A stretch of DNA of 64,000 nucleotides from Chryseobacterium sp. 7 (lineage in GTDB: Bacteria > Bacteroidota > Bacteroidia > Flavobacteriales > Weeksellaceae): the NCBI RefSeq assembly GCF_003663845.1, contig NZ_RCCA01000001.1, positions 1,178,001-1,242,000 on the forward strand. Reading direction: 5' to 3'. Shown here piece after piece: positions 10,242-20,930 of this stretch. The position numbers and the translations under genes were made by a program. Within the stretch, counting starts at the first letter, position 1, and each line of letters starts with the position of its first letter. The notes under the pieces were generated by a model, which was not told where the DNA came from, ran no database searches, and saw only the letters and a program-made list of their open reading frames with translations.

Positions 10242-10282
10242 AGTAATATTGGTTATCAATTCCGTAATCTGTCTACCAATAT
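10242..10282 (+). promoter_or_regulatory. Candidate operator for the divergent AraC regulator, copy 1
   Basis: AGTAATATTGGTT, 7 variable bases, then CCGTAATCTGTCTACC and a final AT also occurs with identical length at 13589-13627. Copy 1 is in addition an inverted repeat: ATATTGGT at 10246-10253 and ACCAATAT at 10275-10282. It lies about 90 bp before the first reductase and about 70 bp before the araC-type start, the usual place for an AraC site. Confidence 0.65.
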
Positions 10283-10352
10283 GCTTGTCAATAGGTTGGA
10301 AATTTGCAATAACAAGTTGATAAACAATATTTACTTCTTTATGAAGCAATAA

Positions 10353-11222
<870 letters not shown>

Positions 11223-11251
11223 TCAAATTTCATCAGTAAAAATATGATCAA

Positions 11252-11422
11252 ATGAATAGAAGAGATATAATAAAGACAGCTGGTTTAGCAGCCGTTGGAA
11301 GTACATTGCAAAATTTCAATTCCATACTTAAAGCAAATACAATTGATTATAAATTGTCGGAAGGGATATCATCTTTTGTACAGCAATTTTCAGATGTTGA
11401 AGCGCCTTTAAAAACAAAATAA
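11252..11422 (+). CDS. Small ORF with twin-arginine signal, probably a gene remnant
   Basis: The 56-residue frame begins MNRRDIIKTAGLAAVGSTLQ, a twin-arginine leader (RRDxxK followed by a hydrophobic stretch). What follows (about 35 residues) is too short for a Tat-exported enzyme and has no domain. It lies in the gap between two reductase genes, with good spacing to both (29 and 12 bp). The most likely reading is the N-terminus of a former Tat-exported oxidoreductase whose body was lost when the second aldo/keto reductase gene took its place. It could still be translated. Confidence 0.5.
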   Translation: MNRRDIIKTAGLAAVGSTLQNFNSILKANTIDYKLSEGISSFVQQFSDVEAPLKTK

Positions 11423-12418
<996 letters not shown>

Positions 12419-12516
12419 GAATATACTAAAATCAATCAAGTGTAATATTTTATTCTTACCAAAAGAAAAGGGTATTCATTTTCTTTTCTAAATTATTGAT
12501 AATTAACTTTAAAAGA

Positions 12517-13593
12517 ATGAGCATGACAAATAAAACAACGAAATATTTAAGCTTAATCATCTTAATTTTAGTCTCCAGTTTTTTTGTTAAGGCACAAAAT
12601 AAGGTGGCACAAAAACCCATTACTATTGCATCTCAAGGTAATTTCTCAGCCGGAGGTTCGGTGATCAAAAGTGAAGGCGTTTTCGATCCATTAAAACCAT
12701 GGAATGTGCCTCAAGGAGGGCAAACAAGGCACGGAGATCACGCGGATGTTTTTTACCAAATTCCTGTAAAACCTAAAAAACTTTCGATGGTTTTCCTGCA
12801 CGGTTATGGACAGTCTAGACGAAGCTGGCAGACCACAGCAGATGGAAGAGAAGGTTTTGCCAATCTATTTTTAAGAAACGGGTATAGTGTTTATCTTGTC
12901 GATCAGCCAGGTCGTGGAGAGGCCGGGCAGACCACAAAACCCGGACAAATTAGCGGTACGCCAGATGACCAGACTTGGTTTACCCAATTTCGAATTGGTC
13001 TTTACCCCAAATTCAATGAAGGCGTTCAGTTTCCAAAAGACAGCATTTCTATGGATCAATTTTTCCGTATGATGACACCTAATACAGGAAGTGTAGATGA
13101 AGCAGCGATTGTTAATGCAATGTCTTCGGTTATGGATAAATCCGGAAATGGGATTCTTTTCACACATTCGGCAGGAGGCTCACCCGGATGGAAAACAGCC
13201 ATTAAGAATGAAAAAATTAAAGCTGTTGTTGCCTATGAACCCGGAGGATTCACCTTTCCGGAAGGAGAAGAACCTGAAGGAAACCGAGGAGGAAAAGGTG
13301 TTCCCATACAAGATTTTATGAAGCTAACCAAAATCCCAATTATAGTTTACTATGGAGATTATATTCCAACTGAAGAAACTACTGCAGCATCACTAAATTT
13401 TTGGAGAACCGTTCTGAAAACGGCAAGGCAATGGGCGAAAGTTGTCAATAGTCACGGTGGTGACGTTACTATTGTTCATCTTCCGGAATTGGGTATCAAA
13501 GGAAATACCCATTTTCTAATGTCTGATCTGAATAATGCAGAAGTTGCAGGATTATTATCAAAATGGTTGAAAGAGAAAGGGTTGGATGAGTAA
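12517..13593 (+). CDS. Exported alpha/beta hydrolase (esterase-like)
   Basis: I start at ATG 12517 (MSMTNKTTKYLS); the frame is open to a TTG at 12496, but that would put charged residues before the signal peptide. The signal (about 1-28) ends at FFVKAQ. The hydrolase fold shows an oxyanion loop VFLHGYGQSRRSW, VDQPGRGEAG, and a nucleophile elbow FTHSAGGS with Ser near 218; the late HFLMSDLNN segment supplies the His. It acts in the periplasm or at the outer membrane. The substrate is unknown. The stop codon overlaps the second copy of the 39-bp regulatory element. Confidence 0.88.
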   Translation: MSMTNKTTKYLSLIILILVSSFFVKAQNKVAQKPITIASQGNFSAGGSVIKSEGVFDPLKPWNVPQGGQTRHGDHADVFYQIPVKPKKLSMVFLHGYGQSRRSWQTTADGREGFANLFLRNGYSVYLVDQPGRGEAGQTTKPGQISGTPDDQTWFTQFRIGLYPKFNEGVQFPKDSISMDQFFRMMTPNTGSVDEAAIVNAMSSVMDKSGNGILFTHSAGGSPGWKTAIKNEKIKAVVAYEPGGFTFPEGEEPEGNRGGKGVPIQDFMKLTKIPIIVYYGDYIPTEETTAASLNFWRTVLKTARQWAKVVNSHGGDVTIVHLPELGIKGNTHFLMSDLNNAEVAGLLSKWLKEKGLDE

Positions 13594-13627
13594 TATTGGT
13601 TGCATTATCCGTAATCTGTCTACCGAT
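13589..13627 (+). promoter_or_regulatory. Candidate AraC operator, copy 2
   Basis: This copy has the same 13-bp and 16-bp blocks as copy 1 at 10242, with the same total length. The right arm here reads ACCGAT instead of ACCAAT, so the dyad is less perfect. It starts inside the stop codon region of the hydrolase gene and lies about 45 bp before the flavodoxin start, implying a second promoter within the cluster. Confidence 0.65.
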
Positions 13628-13671
13628 TTTAAACTGCTATTTTCTGAATTTTGTTAAACAATAAATGATAT

Positions 13672-14301
13672 ATGGAAAAGTTGAAAAATTTTGGTGTATG
13701 GTTTTGTGCAGTACTTCTATTATTATCATCTTGCTCAAAAGCTCAGAAATCAATGTCTGAAAAAAAGGAAATGTTGAAAGACAAAAATGTATTGATTGTT
13801 TATCTATCTCGAACAAAAAATACAAAAACAATTGCCGACATCATTCATCAAAATACCGGTGGAACCTTAATTGAGTTGGAATTACAGAATCCTTATCCCG
13901 AAGATTACAAAGCAATTGTAGATCAGGTGGCGAAAGAAAATGACACTAATTTTTTACCTCCGCTTAAAACAAAGATTGACGATATAGAAAAATATGATGT
14001 GATCTTTTTGGGGTTTCCAACCTGGGGAATGCAGTTACCACCTCCGATGAAAAGTTTTTTGTGCCAGAACAATTTTAAAGGGAAAACAATTATTCTTTTT
14101 AATACCAATGCAGGTTATGGTATTGGAAACAGTTTTGACACCGTGAAAAAGCTAAGTCCTGGCAGTACAATATTAGAAGGCTTTACGATCAAAGGTGGTG
14201 TTGAGCGGGATGGTATTCTGTTCGTAATGGAAGGAAAGAAGAAAATTGAAGCAGAAAAGAAAGTAAAAGAATGGCTTATCAGGATCGGAATGTCTAAATA
14301 A
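13672..14301 (+). CDS. Flavodoxin-family lipoprotein
   Basis: The protein has 209 residues. It begins with a lipoprotein signal (VWFCAVLLLLSSCSKA, lipid on the Cys). The flavodoxin fold follows: VLIVYLSRTKNTKTIA (FMN phosphate loop), ELQNPYPEDYKA, DVIFLGFPTWGMQLPPPM, and FNTNAGYG. Flavodoxins bind FMN and transfer electrons. A membrane-anchored, exported one is unusual compared with cytosolic members but occurs in clusters like this. The gene has its own candidate operator upstream, so it may be induced together with the reductases. Confidence 0.88.
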   Translation: MEKLKNFGVWFCAVLLLLSSCSKAQKSMSEKKEMLKDKNVLIVYLSRTKNTKTIADIIHQNTGGTLIELELQNPYPEDYKAIVDQVAKENDTNFLPPLKTKIDDIEKYDVIFLGFPTWGMQLPPPMKSFLCQNNFKGKTIILFNTNAGYGIGNSFDTVKKLSPGSTILEGFTIKGGVERDGILFVMEGKKKIEAEKKVKEWLIRIGMSK

Positions 14302-14332
14302 TGTAGTTGAATTAAACTTTAAAAGTAAAATA

Positions 14333-15073
14333 ATGAAACAATTGAAGTATTTCATTTTAATCATCCAGATAATGAGTGTTTCACTTTTTGTAACTGATAT
14401 GAAAGCACAACAATTAACAACACCAAGTAATCATTTAAGTGAAAAAGATAAAAGTACCATTGCTATTTCCTCATTTACAGCGCAAGGTAAATTGAAAGAA
14501 TTAAAAGGTAGTTTAAATTCCGGTCTTGATTCGGGTCTGACTATTAATGAAATAAAGGAAATTTTGGTACATACCTATGCTTATTGTGGTTTTCCGAGAA
14601 GCATAAGAGGTTTACAGACTTTTATGGAAGTTCTTGATGAAAGAAAGACAAAAGGTATTAATGATGTTGTTGGAAAAGAAGCTTCTATTGTTGATAGTGA
14701 AAACAACAAGTATGAACGTGGAAAGGAAATTCTTGGTCAACTTACCCAAGCAAAGCAACCTGACAAACTTTCAGGCTATTCAGCATTTGCACCGACAATA
14801 GATACATTTCTAAAGGAACATCTGTTTGCGGATATTTTTGATAGGGATGTTTTGACTTATGTACAAAGAGAATTGGTGACAATTTCTGTAATCAGTGCTA
14901 TTGGTGATGCTGAACCAATGTTGCAATCTCATTTAGGCATCTCATTAAACGTTGGATGGTCACCACAGCAGTTGAATGAATTTGTTACTGTTGTCAGTTC
15001 TACTCTTAGTAAAGAAAAATCAAATGCAGCAAAAGTAGTTTTGGATCAGGTTTTAAAAAACAGATCAAAATAA
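14333..15073 (+). CDS. Exported carboxymuconolactone-decarboxylase-like protein
   Basis: The protein has 246 residues with a signal peptide (about 1-24, ending DMKAQ). It contains two CMD-type halves: the first with EIKEILVHTYAYCGFPRSIRG (about 66-86), the second with DVLTYVQRELVTISVISAIG and SHLGISLNVGWSPQQLNE. The CxxC of AhpD-type peroxidases is absent, so peroxidase activity is not supported. Members like this accompany cupins, flavodoxins and aldo/keto reductases in many stress clusters; the reaction is unknown. It lies 31 bp after the flavodoxin gene, probably in one transcript. Confidence 0.88.
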   Translation: MKQLKYFILIIQIMSVSLFVTDMKAQQLTTPSNHLSEKDKSTIAISSFTAQGKLKELKGSLNSGLDSGLTINEIKEILVHTYAYCGFPRSIRGLQTFMEVLDERKTKGINDVVGKEASIVDSENNKYERGKEILGQLTQAKQPDKLSGYSAFAPTIDTFLKEHLFADIFDRDVLTYVQRELVTISVISAIGDAEPMLQSHLGISLNVGWSPQQLNEFVTVVSSTLSKEKSNAAKVVLDQVLKNRSK

Positions 15074-15193
15074 GCTGCTAAATATTAAAAAAATGAAAAA
15101 GATAACAATGTCAATAACGGCATTAATAATTATGGCAACAAGCTTTAATATTAATGCGCAAACAAAAATAATACTCAAACCAAAAAACCAAAA

Positions 15194-16192
15194 ATGGAAA
15201 AAATTGAAGTAATCCAACATAATAATCCTTTCGGACTGGTTTATGATGATGCGATCACAGAAAATGTATCAGGAAAAGTGAATATCCATCCGGTAAAATA
15301 TAAATTGAATGGAATTGATATTGCAGCCAATGTTTACACGCCTGCCAATTATGATCCTTCAAAAAAATATGCAGCAATCACTGTTGCACATCCAAATGGA
15401 GGTGTTAAGGAACAGACAGCAGGTCTTTATGCACAGCGTTTGGCGGAAGCTGGTTATATTACAATTGCTGCGGATGCATCTTATCAGGGAGCAAGTGGGG
15501 GAGAGCCTCGTCACACCGATAAACCTTTTTACAGAACAGAAGATATTCACGGAATGGCAGATTTTATTTCCCAATATCCTGGAGTTGATACCAATCGAAT
15601 CGGCGCATTCGGAATTTGTGGTGGTGGAGGGTATACTTTGAAAGCCACTCAATCTGACAAAAGATTTAAAGCGGTTGCTACTTTAAGTATGTTTAACTCT
15701 GGTGAAGTACGAAAAAACGGATTTCAGAATGTAGGATTAAATACGATTCAGGAACGTTTAAAACAAGCTTCTGATGCAAGAGCACAGGAAGCTGCGGGTG
15801 GTGAAATTCTTTATTCCGGTGTGGCAAGCATTACCGATGAAGAAATTGAAAAAATTACTACTGACCTTTATCGCGAAGGATACATTTATTATTACAGAAC
15901 CAATGCACATCCCAATTCAACATTTCTATATCCAACCAGTAGTTTATTGGATTTAATGACCTGGGATGCTACCGAAAATATTGATCTGATCAATCAGCCT
16001 CTATTAATGATGGCAGGCAGCAAAGCAGATACGAAATATATGACAGATGAAGCGTTTCCAAAAGCAGTAAATGCAAAAGGGAAAGAACTATTTATCATTG
16101 ATGGTGCGACACATATCCAAACGTATTGGAGACCTGAATATGTAGAAAAAGCAGCGAAAAAACTGACTGAATTTTTTGGAAAAAATCTATAA
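15194..16192 (+). CDS. Alpha/beta hydrolase, dienelactone-hydrolase-like; signal peptide out of frame
   Basis: The protein called from ATG 15194 has 332 residues. The nucleophile is in FGICGGGGYTL, with Cys at 142 as in dienelactone hydrolases rather than Ser. AAITVAHPNGGVKEQTAG gives the oxyanion loop, and DGATHIQTYW carries the late His. Upstream, ATG 15093 starts a typical signal peptide (MKKITMSITALIIMATSFNI, then NAQT) in another frame. Adding one A to the run of five at 15164-15168 joins it to this frame (QTKNNTQTKKPKMEK). The intact product would be exported, like most of its neighbours. The break looks like a homopolymer error or a phase-variable tract. Confidence 0.88.
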   Translation: MEKIEVIQHNNPFGLVYDDAITENVSGKVNIHPVKYKLNGIDIAANVYTPANYDPSKKYAAITVAHPNGGVKEQTAGLYAQRLAEAGYITIAADASYQGASGGEPRHTDKPFYRTEDIHGMADFISQYPGVDTNRIGAFGICGGGGYTLKATQSDKRFKAVATLSMFNSGEVRKNGFQNVGLNTIQERLKQASDARAQEAAGGEILYSGVASITDEEIEKITTDLYREGYIYYYRTNAHPNSTFLYPTSSLLDLMTWDATENIDLINQPLLMMAGSKADTKYMTDEAFPKAVNAKGKELFIIDGATHIQTYWRPEYVEKAAKKLTEFFGKNL

Positions 16193-16278
16193 AAAGCTGA
16201 AAGTTTTAATATTAAGTGTGGCAAGGCAAATTATAACAAGCCTTCTTTTATTAAAGAATTAAGATTAAATATTTAAAT

Positions 16279-16740
16279 ATGAAACCAATAGTTACATTAC
16301 TTTTATCAATATTAATTGTATCAAGCTGTTGTAGTAAATCCACATTGGAAAGAGCAAGGACTAATATTTTTCCTAAGGGGGAAAAAGTAACCAATAACAA
16401 TTTTACAGGCAACGTTTGGCTGCAAATGCTGGGACAGGACGAACAGACACTTAATACGGGTGTGGGTAATGTAACTTTTGAACCCGGAGCGAGAACTAAA
16501 TGGCATCTTCATCCCGGTGGACAAATTATCCTTGTAACTGATGGGATAGGATATTATCAGGAAAAAGGGCAGCCGAAAAAGATTTTACATAAAGGAGATG
16601 TTATCAAATGTCCTGCAAATGTTGAGCATTGGCACGGTGCAAGTGAAAATTCATATTTCGTTCAGATTGCAGTCACTGATAATAAGAAGGGCTCGGTAGA
16701 ATGGTTACAACCTGTGACAGAAGAAGAGTATCATAAGTAA
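16279..16740 (+). CDS. Cupin-domain lipoprotein
   Basis: The protein has 153 residues. It starts with a lipoprotein signal (TLLLSILIVSSCCSK). The cupin motif 1 reads PGARTKWHLHPGGQIILVTDGIGYYQ (two His and a Gln where Glu is common), and motif 2 reads KGDVIKCPANVEHWHGAS. These bind a metal ion. Similar small cupins sit beside carboxymuconolactone-decarboxylase-like genes in many genomes. It is the last intact gene of the AraC-linked series. Confidence 0.9.
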   Translation: MKPIVTLLLSILIVSSCCSKSTLERARTNIFPKGEKVTNNNFTGNVWLQMLGQDEQTLNTGVGNVTFEPGARTKWHLHPGGQIILVTDGIGYYQEKGQPKKILHKGDVIKCPANVEHWHGASENSYFVQIAVTDNKKGSVEWLQPVTEEEYHK

Positions 16741-17053
16741 TGGAAATGGGGAAGATTTTTAATAGATAATTATTAACCAATCAAAAATAAATTTTATGAA
16801 AAGCAAACCTCAATTATTTTCTGTAGCCATTATAATATTCAATTTGGAAGTTTTTAGTCAGGTAAAAAGATATATTATTAATAAAATATTTTGCGATTGA
16901 TAACCAGGAGTATTCCTAGATTTTGCAGTTTTTTAATTGTTCTTTTCTGCGATATATTTGTATAAATCTAACAGTATTGGGGATTATCTTTTAGCATTAA
17001 ATCAAATACCTTGTGTACAGTTCCTAATTTATTTTCAAGTGTACAAAGTTTTC
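16741..17053 (+). other. Intergenic stretch with a signal-peptide remnant
   Basis: A 34-codon frame at 16796-16900 begins MKSKPQLFSVAIIIFNLEVF and ends soon after a signal-like stretch (FSQ), without a mature domain. This looks like the head of another exported protein of the cluster cut short by a deletion. Nothing else is recognised here. Confidence 0.4.
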
Positions 17054-18028
17054 TTATGACCATTTGCCGTTTTGATCATTTCTCTTAAGTTCTCTTTCAA
17101 CTTCATTAATTTCAGTTAAAGGAAGAAGATAAGTGTCATTAATATATTTTAGAATATTTTTATTTGTTTTATCATCTATTTTTCTAATGAAAAGGTTATT
17201 GGAGGATTTTAGGGTTTCTATGAAGTTGTCAGCATATTGGTCTTTACTAAAAAAAGTTTTTTCAATGACTGCTCTTTTATCATCATTCACAATAATATCA
17301 CTAAAGGCTGTGTTGAGGAGTACTGTCTGGAAAAATGATTCAGCTGGTAAAAGAGTGTGAAGGTAATAATCTTCAAAATCCATTACCCTTTTATTATTGG
17401 TTAAAAATACACAGGTTTCTCTTGTAAGGATAAACCACTTCCCTCCAATATAAGGTATAACTTCCTTCATAAATTCTCTTTTATAAATAAATGAAGATAT
17501 TTTATGGGTTAGCTCTGTAAAATGATTTTGTATCCTTTGCAGTGTATCAGGCCTGTAAAATTTCTGGTCATAATAAAAAAGATAGTTTCTTCCGTTATTA
17601 ACGGTAAGGAATTGACGTATAATATTTTGTGACTTGAGTGGGAAGTCTTCACCACTCAGGTTGATAAAATAATCCCAGTCATGACTTACATTCAAAAGAT
17701 ATTCCATCGCATTAAGTTCAGCCTGGATCATACTAAATCCTCCGGACACAATATTCATGCTTTCCAAAATATACACATTGGGGAAGTGTATTAAATATAA
17801 TTGTATTTCTTCTGTAAATTCCGCTTTTGCTTTCCGGTCGATATGAATAAGATAAAATTGATCCCTTGTATAAATTTTCTGAAACATCTCTTTAAATGAG
17901 TCAGGTCTATGATGGATCATAATAAAGTAAGCTATCGTCACCTGCGGAGCTGAATGCAGATCGGTAGTTTGGGAATGGGGATGAGTTATAGGAAATGAAG
18001 TTTGCATGGGAGTAAAATTAAAAATCAT
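17054..18028 (-). CDS. Core-2/I-branching-type glycosyltransferase (GT14)
   Basis: The frame is open to a TTG at 18040; ATG 18028 (MIFNFTPMQ) or ATG 18007 (MQTSFPITH) are better starts. The GT14 features are AYFIMIHHRPDSFKEMFQKIY near the N-terminus, FYLIHIDRKA, VYILES, GGFSMIQAELNAMEYLL, DYFINLSGEDFPLKS, and a later PYIGGKWFILTRE. In animals this family adds beta-1,6-GlcNAc or xylose; bacterial members probably act on capsule or other surface glycans. A degraded paralogue lies at 30164-30553. It stands alone, with no polysaccharide cluster next to it. Confidence 0.87.
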   Translation of the reverse strand: MIFNFTPMQTSFPITHPHSQTTDLHSAPQVTIAYFIMIHHRPDSFKEMFQKIYTRDQFYLIHIDRKAKAEFTEEIQLYLIHFPNVYILESMNIVSGGFSMIQAELNAMEYLLNVSHDWDYFINLSGEDFPLKSQNIIRQFLTVNNGRNYLFYYDQKFYRPDTLQRIQNHFTELTHKISSFIYKREFMKEVIPYIGGKWFILTRETCVFLTNNKRVMDFEDYYLHTLLPAESFFQTVLLNTAFSDIIVNDDKRAVIEKTFFSKDQYADNFIETLKSSNNLFIRKIDDKTNKNILKYINDTYLLPLTEINEVERELKRNDQNGKWS

Positions 18029-18117
18029 CCGCAAAGGCAAACAATTCAGTTTATGTGCGTAAGCTACGAATATATTTTTGATAATCAGTTAATTAAAATC
18101 ACTGTTACCTAATTGTT

Positions 18118-18273
18118 TTATTGTATATTTGCAATGCATTTATAAAACAGGTTTCTGCCTTTGCCATTCTGTATTAGTTTAAACTCACCATTTTTTCTTT
18201 CAGTTTTTGCTTTTTCAGCCACCCAATTATCAATCGGGTTTCGAATGTGAAAACACTCCACAAGTCTTTTCAT
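18118..18273 (-). CDS. Possible small protein, unknown
   Basis: The 51-residue frame (MKRLVECFHIRNPIDNWVAE at its start, then Lys-rich) has amino-acid use more like a protein than the surrounding AT-rich sequence. It lies on the same strand as, and about 90 bp before, the glycosyltransferase gene. I recognise no family. It could be chance or a fragment. Confidence 0.3.
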   Translation of the reverse strand: MKRLVECFHIRNPIDNWVAEKAKTERKNGEFKLIQNGKGRNLFYKCIANIQ

Positions 18274-18443
18274 CCTAGAATGATACGTTATTGCAGGCTC
18301 ATGAATACTACACAGGTAATTTATCGGAAGTTAAGCAAGTAAAATGATGAAAAGAAAAGAATTTCTTTGTTCATCATTATGATACACCAATTCAAATTCT
18401 GAAAAGGGAATTTGCTTACAAAATATCGGGAAGACCGAAAATT

Positions 18444-19565
18444 ATGATGAGTTTCAAAAATTTAAATTTAATCAATCCTATTATCCGTGCTGTAACAGAA
18501 GCAGGGTATTCTAAGCCAACTGAAATACAGTATACAGCAATACCCCATATTCTTGCAGGAAAAGATATTATAGGATGTGCCCAGACAGGTACAGGAAAAA
18601 CGGCAGCATTTGCAATGCCTATTCTTCAGCTGTTAAAAAAATATACCCCTGATCATAAAGAGATCAGAACATTAATACTTACACCGACCCGGGAATTAGC
18701 AATACAGATTGAAGAGAATTTTGCTGTGTACAGCAAATATTTACCTTTATCACAGCTTTCTATTTATGGAGGAGTTTCAGCAGGTGGTCAGCTTGCGGCT
18801 CTTAGGAAAAGAGTAGATATTCTGGTGGCTACACCCGGCAGATTACTGGATTTGGTTACTCAAAGACATATTGATCTTTCTAAAATAGAAATATTTGTTT
18901 TGGATGAAGCAGACAGAATGCTTGACATGGGGTTTATCAATGATGTCAAAAAAGTTTTAAAGCTGATTCCCCAGAAAAGGCAGACCTTATTTTTTTCGGC
19001 CACAATGCCTTCAGGTATAAGAAAATTTGCGGAAACAATTCTGAATAATCCGGTAGAGGTTACTGTAACTCCGGTATCTTCAACCGCACAAACGGTGAAA
19101 CAATCCGTTTATTTTGTGGAAAAAAGAGATAAGACGGGTTTGTTGATTGATTTATTGCAAAATGGAAATATGAGGTGTTCACTGATTTTTACCCGTACTA
19201 AGCATGTTGCCAATAAGCTGGTACAGCAATTGGACGGAGTAGGGATTTTTGCTGCAGCGATTCATGGGAACAAATCTCAGACCGCAAGACAGAATGCACT
19301 TGATGATTTTAAAAGCAGTAAGATTAAAGTATTGGTAGCTACAGATATTGCCGCCAGAGGAATTGATATTGATGATCTTCCTCATGTAGTAAACTATGAG
19401 CTTCCCAATATTCCGGAAACGTATGTCCACAGGATCGGAAGAACCGGAAGGGCAGGAACGGAAGGTACCGCTATTTCGTTTTGCGATACCGATGAGCGTT
19501 TAGATCTTAAAAATATTCAAAAACTGATAGGATTCACAATGCCGGTCAGATCATTTTATAAATAA
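18444..19565 (+). CDS. DEAD-box RNA helicase, RhlE-like
   Basis: The protein has 373 residues and holds all core motifs: Q motif (SKPTEIQ), motif I AQTGTGKT (about 46-53), Ia PTRELAIQ, Ib TPGRLLD, II VLDEADRMLD, III SATMP, V ATDIAARGIDI, and VI HRIGRTGRAG. It lacks the long basic C-terminal tail of CsdA or RhlE. These enzymes unwind structured RNA in ribosome assembly and mRNA turnover. A cold-shock protein gene follows 51 bp downstream, so a role in cold adaptation is likely. Confidence 0.95.
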   Translation: MMSFKNLNLINPIIRAVTEAGYSKPTEIQYTAIPHILAGKDIIGCAQTGTGKTAAFAMPILQLLKKYTPDHKEIRTLILTPTRELAIQIEENFAVYSKYLPLSQLSIYGGVSAGGQLAALRKRVDILVATPGRLLDLVTQRHIDLSKIEIFVLDEADRMLDMGFINDVKKVLKLIPQKRQTLFFSATMPSGIRKFAETILNNPVEVTVTPVSSTAQTVKQSVYFVEKRDKTGLLIDLLQNGNMRCSLIFTRTKHVANKLVQQLDGVGIFAAAIHGNKSQTARQNALDDFKSSKIKVLVATDIAARGIDIDDLPHVVNYELPNIPETYVHRIGRTGRAGTEGTAISFCDTDERLDLKNIQKLIGFTMPVRSFYK

Positions 19566-19616
19566 AATCTGTAGAGTTTACAGAAAACAATAAATAATTT
19601 TTTAATAATAATTACA

Positions 19617-19811
19617 ATGCAACAAGGCACAGTAAAATTTTTCAATGAAGCAAAAGGCTTCGGATTTATTTCTCCTACAGACGGGAGTAAGGATATATTT
19701 GTACATTCTTCAGGATTAGATACAAGAGAAATCCGTGAAAATGATAAAGTCGTTTTCGATGTACAAAAGAGTGATAAAGGGTTAAATGCGGTTAATGTAA
19801 AATTGGCGTAA
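19617..19811 (+). CDS. Cold-shock domain protein (CspA family)
   Basis: The 64-residue protein is a single cold-shock domain: GTVKFFNEAKGFGFI carries RNP1, and KDIFVHSSGL carries RNP2. It binds single-stranded RNA and DNA and prevents secondary structure. It lies directly after the DEAD-box helicase gene; the pair would unwind RNA and keep it open. A terminator hairpin follows at 19977. Confidence 0.95.
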   Translation: MQQGTVKFFNEAKGFGFISPTDGSKDIFVHSSGLDTREIRENDKVVFDVQKSDKGLNAVNVKLA

Positions 19812-19976
19812 TTAAGCTTTAATATCATCTGTTTGAAATAAATATTATTTTCAATTTCAGTATCATATTTTTATATTTTTTACAATTGAAATCCAAAACC
19901 TTTGGTATCTGGATATATTGTTTGAAAGGACATTAATGTAAGTTAGATTACTTTTTATTTTCATAATGTTCATTTG

Positions 19977-20003
19977 CCTCTCACATAACGTGAGAGGTTT
20001 TTT
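19977..20003 (+). terminator. Rho-independent terminator after the cold-shock gene
   Basis: CCTCTCAC-ATAAC-GTGAGAGG followed by six T. It lies upstream of the ATG at 20050 and argues against any earlier start for the next gene. Confidence 0.85.
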
Positions 20004-20049
20004 CAAGAAAAAATTCCAGTCAGCTTGTTATAAAAACAAAGACAATAGA

Positions 20050-20508
20050 ATGATGATCATCAATAATTTTACAGAATATAAAGCTTTGGAAGGTCAAATG
20101 GTCGGATTTTCTGACTGGCATACCATAGACCAGAATCAAATCAACAGATTTGCAGAGGCAACCTTAGATGACCAGTGGATTCATGTCAATGAGGAAAAGG
20201 CAAAAAAAGAAGGCCCTTTTACATCAACTATTGCTCATGGCTATTTGCTTTTATCGCTGATCCCTTATCTCTGGAAACAAATTGCTGAGGTGAGAAACGT
20301 GAAAATGGAAATCAATTATGGAATTGATAATCTTAAATTTGGCCAGGCTGTTCATGTAAATAGCGATGTGAAACTACAGGCTACTGTGAAATCGGTGACA
20401 GATCTCAGAGGAACTATAAAAGTAGTGGTGGAAGCTAAGCTTCTTATAAGAAATCATGCGAAACCTGCCTATACAGGGGATGTAATTTTTCTATATCATT
20501 TTTTATAA
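20050..20508 (+). CDS. MaoC-like dehydratase (R-hydratase) protein
   Basis: The frame is open from 19966, but a terminator lies inside that extension, so I start at ATG 20050 (ATG 20053 is equally possible), giving about 152 residues. The hot-dog-fold motif is DWHTIDQNQINRFAEATLDDQWIH with the catalytic Asp and His, then GPFTSTIAHGYLLLSLIP and NYGIDNLKFGQAV. Members hydrate trans-2-enoyl-CoA to R-3-hydroxyacyl-CoA or related thioesters. No fatty-acid genes lie beside it. Confidence 0.9.
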   Translation: MMIINNFTEYKALEGQMVGFSDWHTIDQNQINRFAEATLDDQWIHVNEEKAKKEGPFTSTIAHGYLLLSLIPYLWKQIAEVRNVKMEINYGIDNLKFGQAVHVNSDVKLQATVKSVTDLRGTIKVVVEAKLLIRNHAKPAYTGDVIFLYHFL

Positions 20509-20599
20509 TAAGAAGCCAGATTAAAAAGATTAAAATATGGGAAGTCCCCAATATCTTACTGTTTGGATTATGATACTAATATTTGATTAAATAACTTTT

Positions 20600-20863
20600 T
20601 CATATAAAATCATAGTGATCCAGTCTTATCACAAAATAATGTTCAATTGTTTTTTGAGCTTTTTTGCACATTGATAAAAGATCATTTCCTGATGTATTGT
20701 CAAAACTAAAGTCATCATAGGTTTTTACGACATATTCGGTTACTATTTCAATATTCATTAAATCAATTTCCGTTACATCGGTTTTCAACCTATGTTCTTC
20801 TTTGAAGAAAGGAATTTTACGGAAAATAGAATCGTTAAATCGAAAGAGATGTATTGTTTTCAT
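20600..20863 (-). CDS. Small conserved protein, paralogue of the gene at 28925
   Basis: The 87-residue protein begins MKTIHLFRFNDSIFRKIPFF and ends with LLSMCKKAQKTIEHYFVIRLDHYDFI. The protein at 28925-29194 has the same start (MKTIHLFQF) and the same end (LLSMCGNAKEMIEHYFVT). Two diverged copies within 8.3 kb, on opposite strands, show that both are real genes. The family is unknown to me; the protein is acidic, without signal or membrane segment. Confidence 0.7.
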   Translation of the reverse strand: MKTIHLFRFNDSIFRKIPFFKEEHRLKTDVTEIDLMNIEIVTEYVVKTYDDFSFDNTSGNDLLSMCKKAQKTIEHYFVIRLDHYDFI

Positions 20864-20930
20864 TGCAAAAATATTTAATAAAATAAAAAATTTAGATTGA
20901 GGTTCATTAAGAAAGATTATCTTTCATTTT

